A DNA stretch of 64,000 bases, from positions 1-64,000 of the forward strand of contig CBFHMJ010000043.1 of NCBI GenBank assembly GCA_965656875.1. The letters are read 5' to 3'. The notes under the pieces are model-generated. The model was not told the DNA's origin and searched no databases. It saw nothing but the letters and a program-made list of their open reading frames with translations. A program made the translations under genes and the position numbers. Origin of the DNA: CBFHMJ01 sp965656875 (GTDB lineage Bacteria; Pseudomonadota; Gammaproteobacteria; Enterobacterales; Alteromonadaceae). The stretch's first letter is position 1. Each line of letters starts with the position of its first letter. Positions 17,260 through 27,421 of the stretch are shown here, in pieces.

Positions 17260-19677
17260 TTATTTATTCATAAGTATCTTTTCAAGTTTTTGCGCTGGTA
17301 CAGGTTTAGAAAACAAATAACCTTGCCCATAATCACAATTTAAATCAGCCAGGAAATCCTGCTGTGCAGTCAGTTCAACCCCTTCTGCCACTACTTTTAA
17401 ATTCAACGTATTAGCCAGTGCAATGATCGTTTTCACCAGCGGGCTTTCAACATCATTACCTTCCATTGATGTGATAAATGAACGATCAATTTTAAGGCAA
17501 TCGAGTGGGAACATATGTAAGTAACTTAACGATGAGTAACCCGTACCGAAATCATCTAACAACACTTTAATGTCGTTTTCTCTCAACCGCTGTAAGGTGA
17601 GTTTAGCCAATTCGGTATTGCTGATTAATGCCCGTTCAGTGAGCTCAATCGCTAATTCTCCGTGAGTCAGGCCCATCTCTTTAATCGTATCGATCACGTA
17701 ATCGACAAAACCGTTATTGGTAAAGCTACGGCCACACACATTTGCGCTGATATAAAACGGATAGTCGTATATCTCGGTCCACCGTTTCGCCTGTTCTGCG
17801 GCTTTACGAATCACATAGCGGTCAATTCTGACAATCAGGTTTGATTCTTCAGCGTACTCTATGAATTCTCCCGGATAAACGAGCCCGTGAACAGGATGAT
17901 TCCACCGAATCAGCGCTTCCATGCCTACTATTCTGTCATCTTTGATATCAAAGATTGGCTGGTAATAAAGCTCCAGTTCTTCTTCATCAAGTGCGCGTTT
18001 AAGCTCAACATCCAGTCGTAAGTAATTTTGATTGCCGGACAGCATATCGGGTGTAAATACTTTAAATGTTCCACGACCGTCATCTTTTGATTTAAACATG
18101 GCGGTATCAGCCTGCTTTAACAGGTCAACCGCATTCAGTCTTGAGTGATCATGGAAAGCAATACCAATACTGGCAGACGTTCTAAGTTCATGATTTTCGA
18201 CAATCAAAGGTTGCTGTAATGCATTGATAATGCGATCAGCGATATCTATAGCATCCTGGCGACCACTTAAATCTTCGAGCAATATCGCAAATTCATCGCC
18301 GCCCAAACGCGCCAGCGTATCGCAATCCCGAATATTCTTAGCCAGCACTTCACTCACACTAACAAGGAAGGCATCCCCGGTTAAATGACCCAACGTATCG
18401 TTAACCAGTTTAAAGCGGTCTAAATCAATATACATGAGCGCCATCAGTTCATCTTCATGACGATTAGCACGGTCAATAGCATGCTCTATACGATCCATTA
18501 GCAATAAACGATTCGGCAGATTAGTTAATGCGTCATGCAAAGCCTGGTGTTGAAACTTTTGTTCTGTCAGCACACGCTCTAATGCATTACTGATATGTTG
18601 AGATACAAAGATAAGCAGCTCTTTGTCTTTCTCGTTATAAACCAGATTCGATTTATAACTTTGTACGGCCACAACTCCCTGAACTTCATCATTTGAATGA
18701 AACGGGACACCCAGCCATGACTCGCAAATCTCGCCATACAGGCTACATTCACCCCGATCCATCAATTCATTAACTTGCTCCCGGTCTACCAGCAGTGGCT
18801 TTTTATTGCGAAAAACCCAACCAGTAAGACTCTGGTCGAGTAATTCTGATGGGAAAAATTCATTAGGATCGATATCAGATTGCTCATCTGATAAATAAGG
18901 AAAACGCAGAAGAGATGATTTACTGTCGTACAATGCAATATAGAAGTTTTCAGCGTAAATCAATGAACTGATGATGTTGTGGACTTCATTATAAAATCCA
19001 TCAATATTGTCGAAACTGGCTGTTAAAGAGGCGATACGGAATAATGCCATTTGAAGTTTTTCAGCATATTCCAGTTGTGTTACCGACTCCTTCAATTGGT
19101 CCAGTGTAAGTGTGTTATCAATCTTGGTCGATAAAATTGATGCAACCGTTACCAGAATCTGTTCATGTTCTGACGAATAGTGATAACGCTCTTCGTGTTC
19201 ACAATCAATAACACCGATAACCTGGTCGTTAAGAATAATGGGTACTGCTATTTCAGATAAAGCCAGATGGACATCGCGAACATAACGACTATCAAGCGTT
19301 GTATCCGGAACAATGATCGATTCCCCTAATTGCGCACAACTACCCGCAATTCCTACGCCGATTTCCAAACATACAACATTCTCAACATTACTATCAGCAG
19401 ACTTCACTCCCCGAGCGGAAACTGGTTCAAGTATTGAATTTTCAGGATTAACCATATAAACGACGCAATCCTCAAAACCCAAATAAGCAACAACTTCTTC
19501 TGCAACATACTTATACACTTCGTCCAATGTTTTAAGTGACATCAGAGCGATAGAAAATGAGTTTAAAACTCTGAGATATTCGGTTTGTCGTTCGAGAGAG
19601 TTGATTTTATCTTGGATTTCTTCAGGATTCAGGCATTCATTTTTTATGTTATCTTTCAATACCTTATCTACTGACAT
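17260..19677 (-). CDS. GAF-GAF-GGDEF-EAL cyclic di-GMP protein
   Basis: An 805-residue cytoplasmic signalling protein with two N-terminal GAF sensor domains (about residues 35-190 and 205-370), a GGDEF domain and a C-terminal EAL domain. The diguanylate cyclase site is intact (GGDEF, residues 459-463) and preceded by an RxxD inhibitory site (RDCD, 450-453). The EAL domain has EALIRW, DDFGTGYSSL, LKIDRSF and VAEGVE, so phosphodiesterase residues are present too. Both activities are therefore possible; which dominates cannot be read from sequence. There is no membrane segment. It stands alone, convergent with the TonB receptor gene. Such proteins usually tune motility against biofilm formation, which is relevant to the flagellin and pilus loci here. 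Confidence 0.93.
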   Translation of the reverse strand: MSVDKVLKDNIKNECLNPEEIQDKINSLERQTEYLRVLNSFSIALMSLKTLDEVYKYVAEEVVAYLGFEDCVVYMVNPENSILEPVSARGVKSADSNVENVVCLEIGVGIAGSCAQLGESIIVPDTTLDSRYVRDVHLALSEIAVPIILNDQVIGVIDCEHEERYHYSSEHEQILVTVASILSTKIDNTLTLDQLKESVTQLEYAEKLQMALFRIASLTASFDNIDGFYNEVHNIISSLIYAENFYIALYDSKSSLLRFPYLSDEQSDIDPNEFFPSELLDQSLTGWVFRNKKPLLVDREQVNELMDRGECSLYGEICESWLGVPFHSNDEVQGVVAVQSYKSNLVYNEKDKELLIFVSQHISNALERVLTEQKFQHQALHDALTNLPNRLLLMDRIEHAIDRANRHEDELMALMYIDLDRFKLVNDTLGHLTGDAFLVSVSEVLAKNIRDCDTLARLGGDEFAILLEDLSGRQDAIDIADRIINALQQPLIVENHELRTSASIGIAFHDHSRLNAVDLLKQADTAMFKSKDDGRGTFKVFTPDMLSGNQNYLRLDVELKRALDEEELELYYQPIFDIKDDRIVGMEALIRWNHPVHGLVYPGEFIEYAEESNLIVRIDRYVIRKAAEQAKRWTEIYDYPFYISANVCGRSFTNNGFVDYVIDTIKEMGLTHGELAIELTERALISNTELAKLTLQRLRENDIKVLLDDFGTGYSSLSYLHMFPLDCLKIDRSFITSMEGNDVESPLVKTIIALANTLNLKVVAEGVELTAQQDFLADLNCDYGQGYLFSKPVPAQKLEKILMNK

Positions 19678-20033
19678 CTAGATATTTTACCTGCTTTAAC
19701 GCTAATAGGAATGGCTGACGTTATATCATATATAGGTCTGGAAATAAAACGCTCAACCCGGCCTTATTCTTACATTATGATGACAATTTTGTTTAATTGT
19801 AATGACGTTTTTTAATCACCATAACAGAAACAAATACTTTTCGCGATTACAAATTGGTACTTTAACATCTGTTAAGTTTACAAATAAACAGTGTATATAG
19901 ATGAAAAGTATACAGTTGTGTTGCGTTCATTACACTTAATAAATTCTGATAATACTGTAATAAATACATATAAAAAGTGTCTTCTGACACAAAAATTTCA
20001 TTTAGTTGAGGCGAATCAAAAAAGGTGGGCATT
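19678..20033. other. AT-rich intergenic region
   Basis: About 355 bases between the GGDEF-EAL start codon and the ihfA terminator. It is AT-rich and should contain the promoter for the leftward GGDEF-EAL gene. I see no gene or clear operator in it. Confidence 0.4.
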
Positions 20034-20058
20034 AAAAAAGCTGCCGAAGCAGCTTTTT
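20034..20058 (-). terminator. Intrinsic terminator of pheST-ihfA
   Basis: A 10-bp stem AAAAAGCTGC/GCAGCTTTTT with a CGAA tetraloop; the arms give a U-tract on either strand. It lies about 65 nt beyond the ihfA stop codon. Confidence 0.85.
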
Positions 20059-20121
20059 AATGAACTATAGAAAAGAATTCAACAGTGCCTTTCCCTGGTC
20101 GTTAGATAAGCGCTATACAGC

Positions 20122-20427
20122 TTAATCGTCAACGTTATCCTGAGTACCGTCTTCTACTCTACTTTTGAGTTTTTGGCCCGGTCTGAACGTTACAACACGG
20201 CGAGCCTTAATAGGGATATCTTCTCCCGTCTTAGGATTTCGGCCGGGACGTTCGTTTTTGTCACGCAAATCAAAATTACCAAAACCTGATAACTTAACTT
20301 GCTCACCGGATTCAAGTGCTGACCGAATCTCTTCAAAAAATGCTTCGACCACATCTTTTGCGTCGCGTTTATTCAAGCCAAGGGTTGTGAATAAATGCTC
20401 TGCGATTTCTGCTTTAGTAAGCGCCAT
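20122..20427 (-). CDS. ihfA: Integration host factor alpha subunit
   Basis: The alpha subunit of the DNA-bending heterodimer IHF, 101 residues. It begins MALTKAEIAEHLF and contains the beta-arm segment around NERPGRNPKTGEDIPI with the intercalating proline. It lies directly downstream of pheT (2-nt gap), the conserved pheST-ihfA arrangement, with ribosome site GGGAG. The position after pheT and the sequence favour IhfA over IhfB or HU. Confidence 0.96.
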   Translation of the reverse strand: MALTKAEIAEHLFTTLGLNKRDAKDVVEAFFEEIRSALESGEQVKLSGFGNFDLRDKNERPGRNPKTGEDIPIKARRVVTFRPGQKLKSRVEDGTQDNVDD

Positions 20428-20429
20428 AG

Positions 20430-22820
20430 CTACTCCCTCAGTGATGCATTAAATTCTTCATGTAAGGCTGAAACAACGTTGTTCACTGTTTCAGCGATGT
20501 CTTTATCTTCAAGGGTTCGAGTTGAGTCTTGAAGCGTTAACGCGACAGCCAGACTCTTATATCCGGGATCGACACCCTCACCATGGTACACATCAAATAA
20601 TTTTAGGTCAACTAGTTGATTTCCGCCAACTTTTTTAACTAAAGACAAAACATCTGCGGCAGGAATTTTATCTTCAACTACAATCGCCAAGTCTCGCCTA
20701 TTCGATGGGAATTTAGAAATATCAATTACTTCCGGTATATGTGTTATTGATATACTTTCCAATTCAAGCTCAAACAAGTAAGTTTTGCCATTAAGTCCTG
20801 ATTTTTTTTGAACTTCAGGATGAATTGTACCTAACCAGCCTACTCGTTTACCATCAAGATAAATAGCGGCAGATTGACCCGGATGAAGTGCTGAATGTTC
20901 TTCGGCGATAAATTCAAAACCTTCAGCATTCACTCGTGCCAGACCTAAAATGGCTTCTACATCCCCTTTAAGGTCATAGAAGTCAACAGCACGAGTACTA
21001 CCGTCCCAGTTCTCTCCTTCGTACAAACCAGCAATCAAGCCACCGATTACCGGAACCTGACGACAGCCTGTAAACTCCTGGTCATCAGGAATAAACTTCA
21101 GCCCCTGCTCAAATAAACGAACACGAGGTTGTTGGCGTTTCTGATTGTAAACAGCAGCTTGTACCAACCCAGGCCAGACACTTTGACGCATAACTGACAT
21201 TTCAACCGAAATTGGATGCGGTAACACCATGCCTTCTTGTTCTGGGTGGAATAAGTTCTGCATTTTCGGGTCAACAAAACTATACGTAATCGCTTCCTGA
21301 TAACCTCGATCAACCAACAACTGTTTGAAGTTGTTCGTTGCAACTGCAGCTTCACGATGAGAAGACATCTTTAATGACGCGACAGGCGAGACATTAGGAA
21401 TATTGTTGTAGCCATAAATTCTGGCAACTTCTTCAATCAAATCTTCTTCGATTTTCAAATCAAAGCGATATGGCGGAACTGAAACATCCCAGCTTCCTGC
21501 ATTTACTGTTACTTCAAGCCCCATACGTTGCAGCATTTCTGTCACTGCATCTGTATCAAATGAAATACCGACCAGACGATGTAAACGCTCAGCACGTAAC
21601 GTAATTGCTCTGTTCGTTGGTAAATGTTCTTCTGACTTAGTATCAACAACGGGACCTGCTTCACCACCGACTATTTCCAACAGTAAAGCGGTTGCGCGTT
21701 CCATTGCGATAACCTGAAGCGCCGGATCCACGCCACGCTCATAGCGGTGAGAGGCGTCAGTATGTAAACCGTAGCTTCTTGCACGTCCCATGATTGCAAC
21801 AGGATTGAACCATGCACTCTCAAGGAAGATATGCTTACTGTCAGCCTGAACGCCTGACTGCTCACCACCAAAAATACCAGCAATCGCCAGCGGTTTAGTA
21901 TGGTCTGCAATCACCAGAGTATCGGCATTTAATGTCACTTCGTTACCATCAAGCAACGTTAACTTTTCACCTTGCTCTGCCATACGAACTCGCACGCCGC
22001 CTTCCAGTTTTTCAAGGTCAAATGCATGCATCGGATGGCCCAGTTCAACCAGGACAAAGTTGGTAATATCAACAACAGGATCAATAGAACGGATTCCACT
22101 ACGACGTAGTTTTTCTACCATCCATAAAGGTGTTTTGGCATTTGCATCAATATTGCGAATGACACGACCAACATAACGAGGGCAAGCTTCAGGTGCTTCC
22201 AGCTTTACGTCAAACGTTTCATCGATTGACACCGGCGCTGCACCCCACGTTGGCTCAGTAACATCCATTTGATTTAATACGCCCACTTCACGTGCCAGTC
22301 CTTTCATACCAAGACAATCTGCACGATTTGGCGTTAAATCAACTTCAATCATCTTGTCATCCAGACCAAGAAACTCATGGAAGTCAGTACCAACCTCGGC
22401 ATTTAAAGGTAATTCCATAATGCCGGGAGAATCTTCTGCTAACCCCAGTTCAGACTCAGAACACAGCATACCGAATGAGGGTTGGCCGCGAAGTTTAGCT
22501 TTTTTGATCTTAAAGTTACCGGGTAAAACCGCACCAACTTTTGCAACGGCGACTTTTAGTCCCTGACGACAGTTTTTTGCACCACAGACGATATCAACCA
22601 GTTCATCTTCGCCAATATTTACTTTTGTTACCTGAAGTTTGTCAGCGTCAGGATGCTGACCACACTCCATAACTTCACCGACAACAACGCCGGTGAATTC
22701 GCCAGCCACCGGATCAACACCGTCAACTTCCAGGCCAGCCATTGTAATTTGTTCTGCCAGTGCTTCTGTAGAGATTGATGGATTAACCCACTCTCTTAGC
22801 CACTGTTCACTGAATTTCAT
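20430..22820 (-). CDS. pheT: Phenylalanyl-tRNA synthetase beta subunit
   Basis: The large subunit of the (alpha-beta)2 enzyme that charges tRNA-Phe; it contains the editing site for mis-charged tyrosine. The 796-residue protein is full length (E. coli 795). It has the N-terminal EMAP/OB-like tRNA-binding region (DKLQVTKVN, VCGAKNCR), the B3/B4 editing domain (VDITNFVLVELGHPMHAFD) and the C-terminal ferredoxin-fold anticodon-binding domain (FPSNRRDLAIVV). It follows pheS by 14 nt. Confidence 0.97.
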   Translation of the reverse strand: MKFSEQWLREWVNPSISTEALAEQITMAGLEVDGVDPVAGEFTGVVVGEVMECGQHPDADKLQVTKVNIGEDELVDIVCGAKNCRQGLKVAVAKVGAVLPGNFKIKKAKLRGQPSFGMLCSESELGLAEDSPGIMELPLNAEVGTDFHEFLGLDDKMIEVDLTPNRADCLGMKGLAREVGVLNQMDVTEPTWGAAPVSIDETFDVKLEAPEACPRYVGRVIRNIDANAKTPLWMVEKLRRSGIRSIDPVVDITNFVLVELGHPMHAFDLEKLEGGVRVRMAEQGEKLTLLDGNEVTLNADTLVIADHTKPLAIAGIFGGEQSGVQADSKHIFLESAWFNPVAIMGRARSYGLHTDASHRYERGVDPALQVIAMERATALLLEIVGGEAGPVVDTKSEEHLPTNRAITLRAERLHRLVGISFDTDAVTEMLQRMGLEVTVNAGSWDVSVPPYRFDLKIEEDLIEEVARIYGYNNIPNVSPVASLKMSSHREAAVATNNFKQLLVDRGYQEAITYSFVDPKMQNLFHPEQEGMVLPHPISVEMSVMRQSVWPGLVQAAVYNQKRQQPRVRLFEQGLKFIPDDQEFTGCRQVPVIGGLIAGLYEGENWDGSTRAVDFYDLKGDVEAILGLARVNAEGFEFIAEEHSALHPGQSAAIYLDGKRVGWLGTIHPEVQKKSGLNGKTYLFELELESISITHIPEVIDISKFPSNRRDLAIVVEDKIPAADVLSLVKKVGGNQLVDLKLFDVYHGEGVDPGYKSLAVALTLQDSTRTLEDKDIAETVNNVVSALHEEFNASLRE

Positions 22821-22834
22821 TATCCATCAACCTC

Positions 22835-23818
22835 TTATCTGAATTGCTTCAAGAAGCGTAAATCATTTTCGAAGAATGCACGCAAGTCTGTAACGCCGTA
22901 ACGCAACATTGTCAGACGTTCAACGCCCATACCAAACGCAAAGCCTGTGTATTTCTCTGGATCAATATTGACTGATTTCAGGACGTTTGGATGAACCATG
23001 CCGCAACCCAGCACTTCCAGCCATTTGCCCGTTTTCTTACTACGGACATCAACTTCTGCTGATGGCTCTGTGAATGGGAAATAAGATGGACGGAAACGGA
23101 TATCTAAGTCTTCTTCAAAGAAGTTATGCAGGAAGTCGTGAAGAATGCCCTTCAGTTCAGTGAAGCTCACATTTTCATCGACCATTAACCCTTCTACCTG
23201 ATGGAACATCGGTGTATGAGTTTGATCGTAGTCGTTACGGTAAACACGACCCGGAGAAATAATTCTCAACGGCGGCTGCTCAGTTTCCATGGTTCTGATT
23301 TGAACACCGGAGGTCTGAGTACGTAACATAACTTTAGGATTAAAATAAAACGTGTCGTGGTCAGCGCGAGCAGGATGGTGCTCAGGAATATTTAAAGCGT
23401 CAAAGTTGTGAAAATCATCTTCCACTTCGGGACCAGATTTCACCTGGAAGCCAAGCTCATTAAAAAATGACTCAATACGTTGAATCGTTCTTGAAACCGG
23501 GTGATAACCGCCCTGATCCATTTTACGGCCCGGTAGTGTTACATCAATTGTCTCAGAAGCCAGTTTTTGGCGTAACACTTCAGCTTCAAGTGCTTCTTTG
23601 CGCTGATAGATATGTTGTTGAAGTGCTTGCTTAGCTTTATTTACGGCTTGCCCAAGCTCTTTACGTTCTTCAGGTGTTGCCTGACCTAACGTTTTCAGTA
23701 ATGCGGTGATCTCACCTTTCTTACCAAGATAGTCCACTCGGACCTGATCCAACGCTACCGGATCGTTTGCTGCTGCAACGGCGTCTAACCCGCGTTGCAA
23801 GATTTCATCTAAATTCAT
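22835..23818 (-). CDS. pheS: Phenylalanyl-tRNA synthetase alpha subunit
   Basis: The catalytic subunit, 327 residues, exactly the E. coli length from the ATG at 23818 (MNLDEILQ), which follows AGAGG at good spacing; an ATG two codons earlier overlaps that ribosome site and is less likely. The N-terminal coiled-coil arm is at residues 1-90. Class II motif 2 (RVYRNDYDQTHTPMFHQVEG) and motif 3 (FGMGVERLTMLRYG) are intact. No Phe-rich leader peptide like pheM of E. coli is visible in the 245 bases upstream, so leader-peptide attenuation is not supported here. Confidence 0.97.
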   Translation of the reverse strand: MNLDEILQRGLDAVAAANDPVALDQVRVDYLGKKGEITALLKTLGQATPEERKELGQAVNKAKQALQQHIYQRKEALEAEVLRQKLASETIDVTLPGRKMDQGGYHPVSRTIQRIESFFNELGFQVKSGPEVEDDFHNFDALNIPEHHPARADHDTFYFNPKVMLRTQTSGVQIRTMETEQPPLRIISPGRVYRNDYDQTHTPMFHQVEGLMVDENVSFTELKGILHDFLHNFFEEDLDIRFRPSYFPFTEPSAEVDVRSKKTGKWLEVLGCGMVHPNVLKSVNIDPEKYTGFAFGMGVERLTMLRYGVTDLRAFFENDLRFLKQFR

Positions 23819-24063
23819 TACCATCCTCTAAAACACATCGTCACGAATGCCGGAGAATACGTTTAATTTTAATCGCTGTTTTAACTTATAAAACGGGAAA
23901 TTCAAAGGCGCTAATACTACACGAAAAACACCAGCCTCGGCTATGCTTGAAGCATGAAAACTATAGAATTTTTTGGAGGAACAAGTCCATAAACAAGGGA
24001 GAGAAAAATTGCTCGCTTTTAAGGCTTATTTGTTATTAAGCGGTGCGTTTTTTGATCACTTAC

Positions 24064-24774
24064 TTATAACGAAAGAACATCTTTAATAAAAGGAATGGTA
24101 ATACGACGTTGCATTGCAATTGATGCTCGGTCAAGTTGATCAAGTGACAACATCAGAGAAGACATATCACGAGAAATTCGGTGGAGTAAAAATCGGGCTG
24201 CATCATCACTCATCTCAAGACCTCTTAACCTGGCGCGCAAAATTAATGCTTCAACTTTCTCATCGTCACCAAGCTCTTTCAGATAAAAAGATACTCCCCA
24301 TTGCAGTCTTGAGGTTAAATCGGGTAATTGAAAACCACATGATTCGGGTTTGTCGGTCGCCGATATAAACAATCGCTTACCGGCTTCATTGAAAAGATTA
24401 TAGAAATTGAAGAGCGCACGCTCCCATTCAGGAATTCCTGCAACAAGATGAACATCATCAATACAGACCAGATCGTAATGTTCAAGATCGCTCAGTACAT
24501 CAACGCCATAATTGACCAGTTGATCCATCGCCAACAAGATATTAGGAATACCTCTTTCCTGAGCAGCAATGCATGACGCATATAACAAATGAGATTTGCC
24601 ACTGCTTTTACCACCAAAGATAAACGCCTGATTAAGCTTGTCACCACTCTCTGCAATAAAATCATTTAATTGCGAGAAGACAGTCTGGTTGTCGCCGGGC
24701 ACGTAGCACGCGAACGTTTCATCATCCGGTAGAGTGACCGGTAATGCGATTTGATGAAATGGTTGTTGCTGCAT
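24064..24774 (-). CDS. hda: DnaA regulatory inactivator Hda
   Basis: An AAA+ protein related to DnaA domain III that, with the DNA-loaded sliding clamp, triggers hydrolysis of DnaA-bound ATP and prevents re-initiation. The 236-residue protein has a Walker A (FGGKSSGKSHLL), Walker B (LVCIDDVHLV) and an N-terminal QQQPFHQIALPV segment resembling the clamp-binding motif. The ATG at 24774 follows AGGGG. It lies 2 nt after the DUF2066 gene, a common gammaproteobacterial pairing. Confidence 0.92.
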   Translation of the reverse strand: MQQQPFHQIALPVTLPDDETFACYVPGDNQTVFSQLNDFIAESGDKLNQAFIFGGKSSGKSHLLYASCIAAQERGIPNILLAMDQLVNYGVDVLSDLEHYDLVCIDDVHLVAGIPEWERALFNFYNLFNEAGKRLFISATDKPESCGFQLPDLTSRLQWGVSFYLKELGDDEKVEALILRARLRGLEMSDDAARFLLHRISRDMSSLMLSLDQLDRASIAMQRRITIPFIKDVLSL

Positions 24775-24776
24775 AC

Positions 24777-25847
24777 TTACCCCTGCCATCGATATTCGAG
24801 TGGCTGTGTTTCCTGGTGTTTAATCAATGGATCAAATATTTTTTTAAACTGTGGATCTAAATCCAACGCATCAATCAGGTCAGGCGCTTCACCAATCAAG
24901 GATACGCTAAATGTTGCATAACCATTATGAACCGACACTAATTGTGCATCCAACACAGAAGAAAGGCTCAGTAGACGGTTTTCTGCATTAATAAAATCTT
25001 CAATAGCAGCAACGCCGGAAATATTGACGACCAATCCACTGTTAGAAGCATTCGCATCTACGTCAATGGCATACTGTTGTGCAAAATAATCGGCCAGTTC
25101 GTTGAGAAATAACTGCACGATAGATTCGTAATCACCTTCATTCACCTGGCGTTTCTTTTCCGTTTCACCTTCGTAGACGGTCCAGTCCAATTGCCATTGT
25201 TCTTTATTTAACGGGCTCAAACGAGCCAACACGATCGCTTCGGGCTGATATCGCTCTGATGCCTGATAGACATGTCCAAAAAAACGTCCCCAAATATCCG
25301 AAACCTGAATCCTGGAAGCATCGTCTAAATCCATCAGCGGTAAAATGACCGGAAGTCCTCTGGTTTCAGGCAAAGAATTGATTTGCTCCGCAATATACCG
25401 GGAGCGTTCAGGCGTAACAATTTCTCGTTGTTCATCTATTTCAGTTGCCATCCAAATCATGGTTAACGGTCGGCGTGTTCCCCACAATTTTAGCCCCTGA
25501 CGACGGATTAACTGATTAATTTTTACCGGATCAAATTGTGCATCCAACACTTGTTGACCACCCGCGGTACTACCGAACTGATATTGAGATAAAAACTGGT
25601 CAGCCCGTTTTATTTCTTTCTTAAGCGTTTTGTCTGTTAAAACCGCTGTTGAACCGGTTGCTTTAACTAAAACACGTTTAAGCGCAAGTGCCTGAGCTTC
25701 TTTTCGAGCTTTTTCTGTCTGATCTTCAATTAATACTTTTGACTGGTAGACCGTTTGAAATTCGATAGCCTGTGCAGGGAACAACTGGATAGAGATGAAC
25801 AGAAAGATGGCCTGGCTAAATACACGTAGAAATCGATTTGCTTTCAT
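24777..25847 (-). CDS. DUF2066 domain exported protein
   Basis: A 356-residue protein of the DUF2066 family, unknown function, found next to hda in many gammaproteobacteria. From the ATG at 25847 it begins with a signal peptide (MKANRFLRVFSQAIFLFISI, cleaved after FPAQA), so it is periplasmic or membrane-attached. The early segment KARKEAQALALKRVLVKATG is typical of the family. An ATG two codons upstream (25853) is also possible; neither has a strong ribosome site. The tight gap to hda suggests co-translation, but no functional link is known to me. Confidence 0.82.
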   Translation of the reverse strand: MKANRFLRVFSQAIFLFISIQLFPAQAIEFQTVYQSKVLIEDQTEKARKEAQALALKRVLVKATGSTAVLTDKTLKKEIKRADQFLSQYQFGSTAGGQQVLDAQFDPVKINQLIRRQGLKLWGTRRPLTMIWMATEIDEQREIVTPERSRYIAEQINSLPETRGLPVILPLMDLDDASRIQVSDIWGRFFGHVYQASERYQPEAIVLARLSPLNKEQWQLDWTVYEGETEKKRQVNEGDYESIVQLFLNELADYFAQQYAIDVDANASNSGLVVNISGVAAIEDFINAENRLLSLSSVLDAQLVSVHNGYATFSVSLIGEAPDLIDALDLDPQFKKIFDPLIKHQETQPLEYRWQG

Positions 25848-26158
25848 TATCATGACGCGATCAACGTGACAGTCGGCCTGTTTAATGCCCGGTAAAGAGG
25901 AGTTTCCGGTAGTTGTCACTAAAGTTGTATTTTGACGCATCGTCGAGTGAAATAAATCGCTTTTGTCTGGCTGTTCTGGTTTTTGATCATATCAGTCATT
26001 ACAACTAACTGATGTTATTAATTAACATACGTCCGTGAATTTGACTGTATTTTCAGACCTTAAACCTACAGAAAATGATCAGAAATTTGCAGCATAATAA
26101 TGGAATCACACGTAAAGAGGAAACGAATTTTACACTTTGTGATCCTGGTTGATTAAAG
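25848..26158. other. Intergenic region upstream of DUF2066-hda
   Basis: About 310 bases that should hold the promoter for the leftward DUF2066-hda pair and the 3' end of the yaeQ transcript. No gene, repeat or clear terminator is seen. Confidence 0.35.
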
Positions 26159-26713
26159 TCAGTGCAATGCATCCAGTTCCGACGGACTATTAAACTGATA
26201 GCAGGTGCCTTCATACAACTTTCCCTGCTCTGTCACTGTTAAGCGAGCACCATCAATAATCATTGCCCAGTCCACGGAGCGAGTCAGATTGTCTTCGAGA
26301 CTTTTAACTAACGAATTGTCGATGAGTAACAATTCAACGTCTTCCAGTGCCGACTGATTTATACGTGCTTGCTCAAGCCAGTCACTGGACAATAAACTGG
26401 TGACTAAAACATGATCAGCATGATGTCTGGCGCGTTTCAATCGGTTTACCGCAGGAAAACCTGCGTCGATCCAATATAACAGATGATCATCCATCGCTTT
26501 TTGCATGACATCCGGATCATGCCCGGAACAGACTCCGCGCCCAAACGTCAATGGCTTCATGGGTAGTAAGCCAATAGTCAGTAATCTGAGAACTAAATGC
26601 TCAGTACTTTCATCATCCATAAAAGCCGTGGTCAAACGACTGGTTTCGTAACGATTACGATTCAAATCTGTAATGGTTAACTGGCACCGGATGACACTGG
26701 ATCTCGCTTTCAT
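26159..26713 (-). CDS. yaeQ: YaeQ-family protein
   Basis: A 184-residue YaeQ-family protein. The family pattern is recognisable throughout: an N-terminal strand plus DLNRNRYE, EHLVLRLLTIGL, LTFGRGVCSG, LLYWIDAGFP and NRLKRARHHADHVLV, each aligning with the E. coli protein from memory. The fold is PD-(D/E)XK nuclease-like, but no activity is established. It has a GAGGAAGG ribosome site and follows the LysE-type gene by about 60 nt, probably as the third gene after cobB. Confidence 0.88.
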   Translation of the reverse strand: MKARSSVIRCQLTITDLNRNRYETSRLTTAFMDDESTEHLVLRLLTIGLLPMKPLTFGRGVCSGHDPDVMQKAMDDHLLYWIDAGFPAVNRLKRARHHADHVLVTSLLSSDWLEQARINQSALEDVELLLIDNSLVKSLEDNLTRSVDWAMIIDGARLTVTEQGKLYEGTCYQFNSPSELDALH

Positions 26714-26776
26714 AAGCCTTCCTCACCGGATGGATAACCGGGTCACCACAGGCCCGGTCCTTACTTAAAGCGTAGC

Positions 26777-27421
26777 TTAAAAATCAACCAGTACCAGTTT
26801 GATTGCCAAAGCAATCAAAATGACGCCCATAAAACGATCAATCAAATACCGATACTGTTTTATCCATGACAAAAATCTTGCCGATGTACACATCCAGCTG
26901 AAAAAACAAAACCAGGCCATTGTGGTAACAACCATGTACAGCCCATATCCCGCTTTAATCGTTGTTGGTGTGTCAACGGAAACAACAGCTGAGAACAGCG
27001 CCAGGAAGAATAATGTGGCTTTAGGGTTTAACCCATTGGTGATAAATCCGATAACGAATGCTTTTCGATCAGACAGCAATAATTGCGGTTGTTGCTCCGG
27101 ATTGGCATTTTCATCTTCATCAGGGGAAGAACGAAGTGATTGCCAGCCAATCCAGAAAAGATAAGCCCCAGCAGCCAGTTTCAACAAACTAAATAACCAC
27201 GGCGTGGTAGAAATAACTAACCCTATTCCAATCAGGGTATAAGCCACATGGATCAATATCCCGGTACCAATCCCAATACTGGTGATCATCGCTGCTCGAC
27301 GACCATAAGTAATAGCATGCTTGAGTACGACGGCAAAATCTGGCCCAGGGCTGGTCACTGCTAATAAATGTGCAATAGCAATAATCGTAAATTCAGTTAT
27401 CCACTGAGGTTGCAGCGTCAT
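26777..27421 (-). CDS. LysE/RhtB-family amino-acid exporter
   Basis: A 214-residue inner-membrane protein with about six hydrophobic segments and the LysE-family signature near the N-terminus (LLAVTSPGPDFAVVLKHAI). Members export amino acids such as lysine, threonine or homoserine lactone; the substrate cannot be predicted here. Its start codon overlaps the cobB stop by one base (TAATG), so translation is coupled to the deacylase gene. Confidence 0.9.
   Translation of the reverse strand: MTLQPQWITEFTIIAIAHLLAVTSPGPDFAVVLKHAITYGRRAAMITSIGIGTGILIHVAYTLIGIGLVISTTPWLFSLLKLAAGAYLFWIGWQSLRSSPDEDENANPEQQPQLLLSDRKAFVIGFITNGLNPKATLFFLALFSAVVSVDTPTTIKAGYGLYMVVTTMAWFCFFSWMCTSARFLSWIKQYRYLIDRFMGVILIALAIKLVLVDF

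Noticed and set aside
21746..21755. Fourth GGTGAGAG motif inside pheT
   Set aside because: It is on the antisense strand of a coding region and lacks a convincing flanking stem, so it is coincidental.
23819..24063. pheM-type leader peptide and attenuator before pheS
   Set aside because: No short frame with repeated Phe codons and no terminator/antiterminator pair found on the minus strand.
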